64,000 nt of DNA from positions 62,001 to 126,000 of the forward strand of contig JALMLS010000540.1 in NCBI GenBank assembly GCA_038496445.1, given 5' to 3'. Shown piece after piece: positions 54,915 to 64,000 of the stretch. The notes beneath the pieces were generated by a model, which had not been told where the DNA came from, did no database searches, and worked only from the letters and a program-made list of their open reading frames with translations. A program made the translations under genes and the position numbers. The stretch is from Trichosphaerium sp. ATCC 40318 (lineage: Eukaryota > Discosea > Flabellinia > Trichosidae). The first letter of the stretch is position 1, and the number at the start of each line of letters is the position of its first letter.

Positions 54915-56676
54915 CTAAAATGTTTGTCTAAATATACAACGTACAGGTACTTTTTTAACTACAACAGCTATACCTATAGCTATTGCAACTACCAAAATAC
55001 ATGACATAACGATCAAGAAGTATACCCACCAACTCCAACACTTGTTTTTTGTTGAAATCAACATTGAGAATTTAGTTGATGTCCAAGTATCTTTATGCTT
55101 TGTTTCAATACACTTATCATTCGAACCCACTGTGATAGACGAGAATCCTTTTTCAACAGCAGAACTACAATTGAAACGTATCAATGTAAGTTCTACATCC
55201 TCAGATCTACTCGATCCTGTATCAACAACAATAGAGCTTCCTGAAGGATCAAAACAGCCTATGTAGTAAAAGAAGATTAGCAGGGTTTTTTTTTCAGATG
55301 TCGTTGCTGTTACCAGTCACATTAAGAACGCCGTGAGAATGAAAGGTCAACGTGTGATTTGGATTAAGAGCAAGGTCACCATAAACGACAACTGGAGTGA
55401 AAAAATCTGCCGTTAACGGAATCAAGGTAGGTTCAATAGGTGCTACCGGAGGTTGAGTGTCATTTCCTGGCACAGACGAAGGCACTGGAGGAACCTCAGT
55501 GGGAGCCTCAGTAGTAGCTTCAGAAGGTACTTCTGTTGCCATGGTTGGAGGGATTACATCCTCCGTAGGACTTTGAGTAGTTGGTGAAGACAATCCAGTA
55601 GGCACAGGTAGTTCGAAAGATCTAAGCATTGAAGAATGAATAACAAAAACAGGTATCAGTTTTAAGTTGTACGTTTGTTGTTTAGAAAATCTTGAATCAG
55701 TTATGGTATTTACTGCATTAAAGGTATCAGGGAATGAGGGCTGAAACCCAGATTGTTCAAAGTCAAAGTGGAATAATAAGTTATTAGTTGCTTGGTTATC
55801 ACCTATTGCTATATCTTCGATTGCACCCTCTCGTAAAATATATGTTGCATTCCATATACGCAGTTCATCCATTTCGCGCTTTGTCTGATAAGAAAATACA
55901 GAAATCGTAAACAGCAGGCATGTCCACACGTACGCTGAATCCGTTCCTGAGACCACCATTTTTCTTAAACCCTGCACCAATAATAAACGATTCCTAATAA
56001 CCCGTTAGCATATTCAAACTAGTTGAGCTCATACAGATTCTCCAAAACTAAAGGCAGGTATGTCTTGTCGTTCGCCGTTTCCAGAACCTTCATTTGCAGA
56101 ATAAACATAGAAATAAATATTTTCCTCAGTACGAGAAAAAAGTACATAAACCTGAAAAAAAAACCACGTTAACAAGTTATAAAAACACCAACATTTTCTG
56201 GTTATTGTTGTACCCATTCATCGTTGGGTATGCTTCCGGTCATTTGGTATCCAGCAAGTGAGTTCGTTACTGTATCAAAGATTTCAATAAACAAGTGGTC
56301 ATCCTTTATACCAAAAGTAGTCCCTTCGTCGTCATCGTTGTTGCTGTCGGTTTGCATTATCACATACCTACAACTCCCACAGGTTGTTCTAAATCAAGTC
56401 AATGCGCAAGTTACGCTATCGTTCACATACTTAATCCACACGCCAAGCGATAACATTTCATACGACTGAATATCATAGTTTACCCTGATAGCTCCATTGT
56501 TACCATTTCCTTCACCGCCGTCATTGGTAAATACAACAGCTTGATCACTTGGATATCCTAAGAGAAACTCACTTTGTCTTTTCGTTCAACCGCCATGGAG
56601 TTATACTGAGCGTACCTACGGCGTTGTCGAGCGAGAATGTAACGAGAAAGAATAGTATACAGCAGTATCGAAACAT
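54915..56676 (-). CDS. Type I membrane protein with LamG/ConA-like domain
   Basis: Multi-exon gene with signal peptide MFRYCCILFFLVTFSLDNAVG. The ectodomain reads as a LamG_3/concanavalin-like sandwich: SDQAVVFTNDGGEGNGN, SLGVWIKYVNDSVTL, VYVLFSRTEENIYFYV and the signature EMDELRIWNATY. A Pro/Thr/Ser-rich stalk follows (TEVPSEATTEAPTEVPPVP). Then comes the membrane-proximal module also seen at 9.4, 21.4 and 24.6 kb: VVVYGDLALNPNHTLTFHS, GVLNVTGN, GCFDPSGSSIVV, LIRFNCSSAVEKG, DKCIETKHKD. One transmembrane helix (WVYFLIVMSCILVVAIAIGIA) and a short basic tail end it. A surface receptor or adhesin is likely. The position of the last codons (stop at 54915) assumes no further intron. Confidence 0.7.
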
Positions 56677-57252
56677 TTTGATGTCGTTATCACGTGATCT
56701 CCGGTCAGTATTCAGAATGTTTGAAATTTTTTATATATGCTGTACTCGCTTGTAGCTGCGTTATGTTGCTGAAAGAAGGGAAAAACCAAGCACTAGCGTT
56801 TAACCTATCAATGCTATACTTCGCTACTAGCCTATATATACTATTATTGTAGGCCCTATACAAACGAAAAAGGAAAGTTCTCCGTTGAATTGTAATTCTT
56901 AAGAAGATCTTTTTTGGACTTTTAAAACCCTTTGGTTGTGCAGTTTTTAAAACGAAAAGAATAGCCGTACTTTAAATGTGCGTAGTGAAAAACAAACACG
57001 TGTAATACAACGAATGTCAACAATATTAAACTCAGCATTAATCTGCCCTAGTTTTAGCGAAATTCGCGCCTAAAAAAACTGTACAGCCGGCTTAGTGTAG
57101 CGTTAAAAATTGGCAAAACGAAATGCAGGTAACTCAAAAACAAACAAGCAAACGAAAGAAAAATGTACATGTATTTACATTGCAATATACAAATAAACAA
57201 AAGCAACAACATTGCTTTTTCTTTTTTTCTCTTTGACCAACATACGGCCATT
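56677..57252. other. Spacer, no supported gene
   Basis: Contains the LamG gene promoter and the 3' region of the PI4-kinase gene, both on the minus strand. CACGTG at about 56691 and 56998. No gene is seen. Confidence 0.4.
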
Positions 57253-58765
57253 TCAAACCAAAGTACAAGCGACACCTTTTTGTTTTTTAAACTCCTCACG
57301 TATTAATCTCGAGAGAAGCGTCAAACTAAAACCAATAGCCTCAGCTTTCTCTACAAGGCGCTCTAATACACTAGGTACAGAAGGATCTTCCCTGCATTGC
57401 ATAGAAGCAATGCTAAAAAGGGATTCTCCTGCTGCAACACCTGTTTTAAGAAGCGTAGTACCGATTTCCATCGTTCTTATGCATTCTTCACGAATGCCAA
57501 GATTACGAAGGATCTCGGCATCTTTTTCAATGTTGAGAGCCTTGATATATGCGCGTAGACTAGGATCAATAGGTTGCTTTGTCTAGAAAGGGAGTCAGAA
57601 TAGATATTTCGAAAAGTCAAAAAAATTCAAGAAAAAAAAATATGTAACGAACCTGTTTCCAGTGTAACCAATCATACCACGCCATATCCAAACGATCTGG
57701 TAGCGTGTACGCGTGATCAATAGGCACAAGGCCAGGTTTCTTGCCATTATTTTTTTCAATGACAAGAATGTTCTCATTGTTTCTGTCCATATTACACATG
57801 CGTATATCAAGCTAAAGCGGAGTATTAGAAATAAATTTTCGGAAAACTAGGCCTTTTAAAGAAAAAAAGCTGCAAAATCTTTGTTTTTCGCTTTATCAGC
57901 GTTTATTTCTTTAAAAAAATACTGCAAACATACCTGAGCAATATTATGGACATCGTCTTTATCAAATCCAGAGGTGCTGGCTTCTCCGACTTCTCCAATG
58001 TTATTTACAAAGTTTTGTAGAGACCCTGTTTTGCTCTTAGATTCTGTGTCATCTGTTGTATAGAATTTCTCGTGCGATAGCGTTACCAAACGCGTAGAAG
58101 GCACCTGTTGAAAAAAACGGTTTAGTTTGAAGTTTTCGAAGGTTTTTGTTTTAATGTAAAAAAACAGAAGGAAGAAGTAAGGAGGAGAGACGTAGAGGTG
58201 TTTTTATACTCGGGTGCTTGAGTGCTTAAAAAAGAAATATGATTTTTTTTTTGGCTTTTTTGACAAAATGTCGTTGTATTGATAAAAATCGTACCTTGGC
58301 TCTGTTATTATGGTCTAAAGCGTAAGCTGCTACTTCTCTGATGGCACCCTCACCCGGATGAATTCCACTCAATGGTTTAGCTTCAAGTGCTTTCTTTGGG
58401 TGATTTTTAGCGCCTAGCTCTTCGTCCTGGGGTTTAAACATCCAGGCCTTTTCTCCTTTCTTATTCCGCAAAAAGTAAGTACCACCAAGCCCCTCGTTGC
58501 ATAATTCGGGTTCGTGTAGTGACAGGGCATCGCGTACTTCATCATTGTCGAGTTGGTTAGTTCTAACGAAACTTCTTGTTGAACTTTCTTTTGGCGATTC
58601 TTTTAGCGCCAAACAAGCTTCAGGTGCAGTTATACGAACTGAGACACCAAGGAAGCGCGTTAAATTGTATTCTTTGGTTGTAGCGCAGTACGTTAATTCA
58701 CCACCTCGTGATGGAGCTACGAGGCAAACGGCGCCTGGAAGCAGTAGTGTAATGGCAAGTTTCAT
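57253..58765 (-). CDS. Phosphatidylinositol 4-kinase, gamma type
   Basis: Multi-exon gene. After an N-terminal region with a short hydrophobic start (MKLAITLLLPGAVCLVAP), the kinase core follows the plant-type PI4K-gamma pattern: GGTYFLRNKKGEKAWMFKPQ and DEELGAKNHPK with the ATP-site lysine in MFKPQDEE, GEGAIREVAAYALDH, VPSTRLV, and KTGSLQNFV. The catalytic region is LDIRMCNMDRNNENILV, where DRNNEN replaces the classic DRNxxN, followed by LVPIDHAYTLPD with the metal-binding Asp (IDH). The C-terminal lobe includes WYDWLHWKQTKQPIDPSLRAY. Family members phosphorylate phosphatidylinositol or proteins; which one cannot be told. No upstream ubiquitin-like repeat is seen, though an earlier exon is possible. 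Confidence 0.82.
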
Positions 58766-59642
58766 GCTGTAGTTGATTCGGTAGTGAGTTTGTGAAAGTC
58801 ATGGTAGCTTGTGCTGCCGTAAGGCCCATTAAAGGGTGGTTGTAGTCATAGTTGGCGTTGTAAAAGAATGTTGAGGTGTTGTTGCTTGTGTGGGGACGTG
58901 GGTTTATGAAGTTTTGACTTCTCTGAATCAAAGCAAAGAAAAGTGTCCCAGAAATTAACGAACTCAGCACTAGATTGAATCGTAAAAACTATTGAAAAGT
59001 ATAGAGATTGAAGTCAACTCATTATCGCGTGACTAGTCACCAAAAAACAACGTGGCAGTTCAAAAAAACTTGAATTTTCTCTGGATTCTTCGTAGTAAAC
59101 ATGTACTTACGATTGTAGATTGATTGCAGAAACGTATAAGAAAATTCTGTGTCTTCTTGTGACGCGTGAAGTTTACGTTTCTTAGTCATCAATCGGCGAA
59201 ACTTTTTGAACTAAGCGCCATCGCGTATATACTCCAGGTAGTTGTATGACATGAGCAGTATTTAGCGCACATTGCATTATAGCGCTATTTGCGTGGAAAC
59301 TAGTGGAATACGCGATATCTACACTACCAGCGTTTAAACAGATACTTTTAAGTACTTGTGCTTCGCTATATGATATCGCTGCACTGATTGCCCGGTACTT
59401 CCTTCTGAGCGGTTATTTTATTTACGCGGTTATCTCGATACACTACTGCTTAGCTATCTGCGAAGTAAACTAGCTGCCGTTAAAACATACTTTTGTTGGC
59501 GGCAGATTTGCTCATCTTTTTTTGACACTTACTTTAAACTGCAATACTAGTCACCTACGCTCAAATAAAGATCATGTCATATCCGCTAACGAATTTAGTA
59601 CACAACAAACAGAACTTTTGTTTTTGGTAGTTTACATTTTAT
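58766..59642. other. Spacer, no supported gene
   Basis: About 880 bases between the start of the PI4-kinase gene and the end of the nuclease-like gene, both on the minus strand. A minus frame at 58698-58970 (Asn/Thr-rich) overlaps the kinase start out of frame and is unconvincing. No gene is seen. Confidence 0.4.
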
Positions 59643-62241
59643 TTACTTTACAATTTGAGCTTGTGTGGTAGACATTACAGGCATATTACCAATGCGTAAC
59701 GAACTGCCTAAAACATTCTGAGTACTACACGTAACTTTTTGGCAATTTTTTTACAAGCTACGTACCTAGTGCAGCTGGTTTACAACCAAGTGATGACGAA
59801 GGGGTATATGAAGTGTCGAGTTTCAAATCAGACCTGCAAAAAACCGTTTTAAACTGTTTTTGCAGCCGAAAAAAAAAAATTGATCAAAAAAGTTGTTTAT
59901 CCATTTTTTGAGCGTACTTGAAGAATTTAATTGTCGACGCTAGGCCATTCAAGTCACCAGGTACCCACCAAAATGGAATAGGTACAAAGGTGATTCCTAA
60001 AGCGAGTTACAAAACAAAGAGAATAACAAACTTTTTTGAAAATAACAAAAAAGTTGACAACAAAAAAACCGTCGAACCATTCTCTTTGCAAGCTGTTTCC
60101 TTCTCTAAATCTCTTGCTTGTTGTATCCTTGATGATCCAAAAGCGTACATGTCGTCATAATGATGTTCCCCTTGGTATTCAAGAGCAATATCAGCACCTG
60201 TAACAAAGACATCGAAACAAAGCGCTTGTCCGCTACTAGAGAATAAAAACCCCGGTGTATACTCTTCTAAAATATCGTGTTTTGGAAATAGAGACCGTGT
60301 GCATAAGTACAGAATCCTAGATACGTATGAACAACACTAGAGTGGAGAAATAATCGAAGTGGCTTTTTTTGGAACAAAACAAAATTAGTGTCCGAAACTC
60401 ACCTTTGTTTCGCTCGTTTATCCCTTGAAAAGAATGATTGTAATGTCCATGAGTGGTTTGGGTATGTATCTTGGAATATAAAAGGTAATTGCTTTATGAG
60501 ACCATGTCCACCACTTGTTCTTATGTCTTTTTTCGAAATTCTATACCAATCTTCTGTAGCATTTACTTGACGTGAGGAAGCAATTTCCTTCATAAAGTCT
60601 GATACGTTACAACTATCTTTCCAAAAAGATTTAGGTACTGAGCCATCTAAGAGTGCCGTTAGTGCTTAAACGAAAATATTTGAAGGCAACAATAGTTCGG
60701 TTTTTTTGGACTCAAAAGAAAATTGTACCTAAAGACCATTTATGCCACGGTTTCTCCGGATAGAATTTTCGCAACATTATCGCCACTGAATTACCAAAAA
60801 GTCTACACCGCAGATTAACAAGAAGGTCATTACCATTATTTCGAATATTGTACTTTAGAAAACCGCTACCATTATCTTGTTTGACTTGTTGTGTTGATAC
60901 TTTATGCCAGTCATCTAAATTTTTAATATTCAAATGTGCCTCAAGCTACAGAATAACAGTCAACAACTATAATAACATAACCTAAAGCTCGTACATGTCT
61001 TATGTATTCATCCAAATTTTGATTGCGCCAAGTACTTCTGGATGCATTTGCTGTAAACTTGTAAGAACAATGACTGGCAATGTTTCGTACCAAACTTCCA
61101 AGGGAGCCACTTATGTTCTGGGTACATATCTTGTAGTGCAGCAATAAGTGAACTGTCATAATATCTAACCAAACAAGTTAGATCCAGAGCACTTGTATAG
61201 TGCGATACCTTAAGATGTTTGAACCGCCGTTTGTACTGGACAACTTGCTTGTAGTAACACTATACCAATCCTCCATTGTTTTGACACCAAGTTCGTCTTT
61301 TACCTAATTCCATTGTAAATAATGAAAAATGATATTAGAACTCCCGTACTGAATCCAAGAATTTACGTCTATTCTCAGTCGATACCCAGAAGTGTTTTGG
61401 TGAAGAGCCTATGCAAAAAAATTAAAAAAAGGAAACGAGATTTAATTAAGTGAATCAAAATTTGACACATTGTGACACGTACGAAAATGCCATGGTTTCC
61501 AGTCATAATCAGGGTATATATAGCGAACCAAACGTATGACCGAACAGTTACAATGACTAAAGTAAATAAATATTTAGAAACAAGATATCACCAATAAAAA
61601 AAGAAAAAAAATGACTCTGAATTAGTACGTTTTGAGAAGTCCAGGACCACCAGCTTTAAGGATTGTCCTGTATTGCACGTTGTACCAATCACTAAGTTTG
61701 TTTATTTTTAATTTCTCCTCAACCTGAAAGAGGAGCATTAGGGTTTACTGCGGTGCAAATTAGCATTTACGTTTCTTGTCCAAAGAGTAATATTATCCGT
61801 TAACTCCCAAAATCCTACTTGTGGCCTGACTAGAACCAACCAGGGTTAATAGGCAGAGAACTAATTGATTCATGAGGTACAAAATTGCCAAGAAAGCCAA
61901 GTGTGGTCAGTGTACACTTCTGTTAAAAGATTTTGTAAAGAGAAATTAAATCGCCTGAGACGGGCTGTTAGGTACGCTATGGTAGATTCTTGAAGGTACG
62001 CACGATAAAACTAGGCTACCAGAAACGTCTAGTACGTTTTTTACCGTATAATTATACCAATCATCAATGTGTTTAATGGAAAACTTATTTTCGAGCTGTT
62101 TAAAGGTTGTGAGATTGGGCATGAGTCAAAAACACTCACATCGATAATATAAGTCTTTAAAAACGCTGCTCGGTGGGGTTTTGAGTATTTACGGTGTTTT
62201 GAGTGTGATTGTTGCTTTGTTAGAATTTTACTAAAGCGCAT
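59643..62241 (-). CDS. DWY-repeat protein with C-terminal PD-(D/E)XK-like nuclease domain
   Basis: Multi-exon gene starting MRFSKILTKQQ. It has at least five copies of a repeat built as: FL...L, [DE]DWY-x-V/I, GG-x-x-LL, then YPE/N-H-x-W-x-x-W. Visible units are IDDWYNYT, LSDWYNVQYRTILKAGGPGLL, MEDWYSVTTSKLSSTNGGSNIL with ALQDMYPEHKWLPWKF, LDDWHKVSTQQVKQDNGSGFL with FYPEKPWHKWSLG, and TEDWYRISKKDIRTSGGHGLI with TYPNHSWTLQSF. Linkers read PKxFW....N. The C-terminus (about 60.2-59.6 kb) reads VTGADIALEYQGEHHYDD, ARDLEKETACKENG and ITFVPIPFWW, which matches an Asp...Glu-x-Gln...Lys restriction-endonuclease-like core. Related repeat proteins are expanded in some fungi and protists with no known function. 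I infer a DNA- or RNA-cleaving activity guided by the repeats. It ends TQAQIVK. Confidence 0.7.
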
Positions 62242-62609
62242 TTCGCTATCGTTGAAATATCCTCAAACGCATACTAAATTAAGCGTAAATACGCAACCAC
62301 AGCTGTAGGTGTTGAAAGTAATTGTCAAACTACATAAAATACGATATAAGCACACCTTGAGGTATATTTGGACCTCTGCTTGTAACAAAACAGTGCACCT
62401 TCATAGGCTACATAAACTGTCAACGACTTTCTAAAGATGTTGGTACGTACTGTAATCTGTCGTGTCACTGTAGGTAATTGCCACCTTGTTGGTACTTTTA
62501 CTCTTTGGTCAGTGAAGGCAATGCAACCATTGTAGTATTTCAACTAATGGAACGCTGAAGACCAGCAGCGTTCTGAACCATACTAAACCACTACAACCAA
62601 TAGTACAAC
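62242..62609. promoter_or_regulatory. Divergent promoter region
   Basis: Lies between the starts of the nuclease-like gene (minus) and the ubiquitin-like gene (plus) and should serve both. No specific element is recognised. Confidence 0.35.
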
Positions 62610-62870
62610 ATGGAAAAACCAGTCAACACTGCACATATATCTATCAAGACGGTAGAAGGCGGTACAATCACCGTTTGTATTGATACAGCCTCCACCATTA
62701 AAGTTGTAAAACAAACAATCCAAGACCAAGAAGGCATTCCCGCACATCAACAACGCTTAATCTTTGCTGGCAAACTACTTGAGGACTCTCACACAGTTTC
62801 CGACTACAATCTAAACTTTAACTCCACAATACATCTAAAGCTGGTCTATAAAAGTGAAGGCAAAGTGTAA
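62610..62870 (+). CDS. Ubiquitin-like protein lacking the terminal Gly-Gly
   Basis: Intronless 86-residue gene. From residue 10 it aligns over the whole ubiquitin fold: [40 protein letters not shown] and [19 protein letters not shown], then STIHLKL. By eye about half the residues match ubiquitin. Equivalents of Lys48 (AGK) and Ile44 (LIF) are kept. The C-terminus is VYKSEGKV where ubiquitin has RLRGG, so it cannot be conjugated through a diglycine unless processed in some unknown way. Probably a non-conjugated ubiquitin-like modulator, a decoy, or a decaying duplicate. An AATAAA-like word follows at about 62895. Confidence 0.85.
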   Translation: MEKPVNTAHISIKTVEGGTITVCIDTASTIKVVKQTIQDQEGIPAHQQRLIFAGKLLEDSHTVSDYNLNFNSTIHLKLVYKSEGKV

Positions 62871-63465
62871 CATGCAATTTTAAAAAACAAACTATTAATA
62901 AATTATTAACTCCCATACTGGCCGTCTCAACTCTTTTTTGTTTTCAATGCGGCATTGACTTCATATCAATCACGAGCACAATGTATACAAAACAATACAT
63001 CACGTGGTTTTACATAAGTTATAAAAGATGCGCTAAGGTGACTTCAAAAAGTCATTCTGTGAAGGATGTTGGACTGCAATGATCACAAAAGAGGTTGAAC
63101 TTCCGTCTATACCATCTCAGGCCTTGTAGCTACAATATACGAATAGTATAAAACACGTAAAATGCTACTGAGCGAGAAAAAACGGATTCCGTTAATATCA
63201 AAAATAAACTACAATTTCGGTTTTAAAACTTTGAAAACTGGAGTTACGTGCTTAGACAACAACCAACTCATTTGCACTTCTCCAATACGAACTCACTACC
63301 ACGATCGTGGAGCGAAACTGGTAGCTGTTAGGCTAATTTATATTGCCTATCACAGATTAACGAAAAAAAAAAGCGAACCAGTTTTCACAGAAGATCACAT
63401 TTTTTATTCCATTGTTTTAAAAGTACCGCAAGTGACTCGCAGGTGCGAGCATTACTTCTACATAC
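62871..63465. other. Spacer, no supported gene
   Basis: Includes the 3' end of the ubiquitin-like gene and the promoter of the VIT gene. The open frame 63162-63596 (+) is Arg/Lys/Tyr-rich with no domain; its last third overlaps the VIT gene in another frame, so it is rejected as a gene. CACGTG near 63001. Confidence 0.4.
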
Positions 63466-64000
63466 ATGTCAGAGTCCTTTACGTACTCTCTAAAGTCCGA
63501 AAACCAAAATGTTGGCGTATTGGAACGTTTGGATGTACAGGTGTTGGTATCGGGATTTATAGCTACTACAAGCGTATTGATGACGTTTTACAATGAATCA
63601 GGCGAAGATAAAGAAGTTGACGTACGACATGCCCGTTTAGCGCTAGTAATTTACAATGAGCGTAGCTAGAGTTCCCACTACCTACTGATGCTCAAGTGAT
63701 CGGCTACGCAGTTGATATTGATGGTAAACTCGTAAACGCCGTTATAGTTGAGGTATGTTGCTCGACGCGTTCGTGTAGGTCTTTAAGACAGCTATACGTT
63801 GCATACGTCACGAGCGTTAAATATCTATACTGACAAGTCCAAAGCACGACACTGCACGTATAGCGTTTGAAGCTGAAGACAGAAAAGTCATCAAAGACCG
63901 TTCGACAAAATCTGGAAGGGCAGCCACTTACACAGTAGCAGAACGCATCTCAGGTAATTGTTTTAGGACTAGAATATATCCATTCCCGAAGAAAGGCACG
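63466..64000 (+). CDS. VIT-domain protein (inter-alpha-trypsin inhibitor type), N-terminal part
   Basis: The gene starts MSESFTYSLKSENQ and runs off the right edge. Exons joined in frame give a VIT domain: VLERLDVQVLVSGFIATTSV, LMTFYNESGEDKEVD, then after an intron LEFPLPTDAQVIGYAVDIDG and KLVNAVIVE, then HDTARIAFEAEDRKV and the closing GRAATYTVAERISG. This matches the VxVxI.G..A...V...F.N.....E..FPLP..A.V..F pattern. VIT domains are normally followed by a von Willebrand A domain, in vWFA/ITIH or PARP4-type proteins; that part lies beyond the window. Function in protists is poorly known. The start codon is the first in frame; an upstream exon is possible. Confidence 0.75.

Noticed and set aside
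63162-63596. 144-residue plus-strand frame
   Set aside because: Its last third overlaps the VIT gene in another frame and its composition is not protein-like; the VIT domain frame is well supported.
1-64000. tRNA and rRNA genes
   Set aside because: I looked for T-loop words such as GGTTCGAATC and its complement in plausible settings and found none; a covariance-model scan would settle it.

Overview
The window is nuclear DNA from an intron-rich, gene-dense unicellular eukaryote. Evidence: short GT-AG introns (about 40-110 nt, often starting GTACGT or GTAAGT), AATAAA-like signals after genes, AT-rich spacers of a few hundred bases, and plainly eukaryotic genes (class I PI3-kinase, CAF-1 p60, JmjC demethylase-like, AMP deaminase, PI4-kinase gamma type). 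The mix of a p110-type PI3K, C-type lectin and LamG surface proteins, filamin-like and VIT domains suggests an amoebozoan or unicellular relative of animals and fungi, but I cannot place it more closely. I saw no tRNA, rRNA or CRISPR array.

Layout. 1-1 kb: 3' end of an LTR retrotransposon (integrase tail, polypurine tract, candidate LTR). 2.2-4.5 kb: secreted parallel beta-helix protein, bacterial in character. 6.3-8.0 kb: intronless F-box protein with 19 leucine-rich repeats. 9.4-11.2 kb: double C-type lectin surface protein. 12.5-16.8 kb: class I PI3K. 18.5-20.9 kb: CDCA7-like zinc-finger protein. 21.4-26.8 kb: tandem duplicate of a surface-receptor gene, the second copy apparently broken. 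27.1-29.4 kb (-): flavin monooxygenase. 29.7-35.5 kb (-): one gene encoding two fused AMP deaminase domains, the second stripped of its active-site residues. 35.9-37.6 kb (-): ubiquitin-like/filamin/ankyrin protein. 38.0-42.9 kb: JmjC-ZZ-zf-4CXXC chromatin protein. 43.3-45.2 kb: secreted Kelch protein. 45.9-46.9 kb: F-box-like/MORN-variant repeat protein. 47.4-48.6 kb (-): mitochondrial SpoU rRNA methyltransferase. 49.0-51.9 kb: CAF-1 p60 with four Asf1-binding-like motifs. 52.3 kb: small membrane protein. 53.0-54.1 kb (-): intronless secreted repeat protein. 54.9-56.7 kb (-): LamG surface protein. 57.3-58.8 kb (-): PI4-kinase gamma type. 59.6-62.2 kb (-): DWY-repeat protein with a C-terminal PD-(D/E)XK-like nuclease domain. 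62.6 kb: ubiquitin-like protein without the Gly-Gly tail. 63.5 kb to the edge: VIT-domain protein.

How they relate. There are no operons. Three themes recur: (i) chromatin (CAF-1 p60, JmjC, CDCA7-like; two of them share a zf-4CXXC zinc finger); (ii) phosphoinositide kinases (PI3K, PI4K); (iii) a family of secreted or membrane receptors (9.4, 21.4, 24.6 and 54.9 kb) with different N-terminal lectin-like domains on a common membrane-proximal module. The strongest unusual items are the active/pseudoenzyme AMP deaminase fusion, the multiplied Asf1-type motif, the DWY-repeat nuclease, and a marked excess of the palindrome CACGTG across introns and spacers. Multi-exon gene boundaries were joined by hand by reading frame and splice signals, so individual exon ends may be off.
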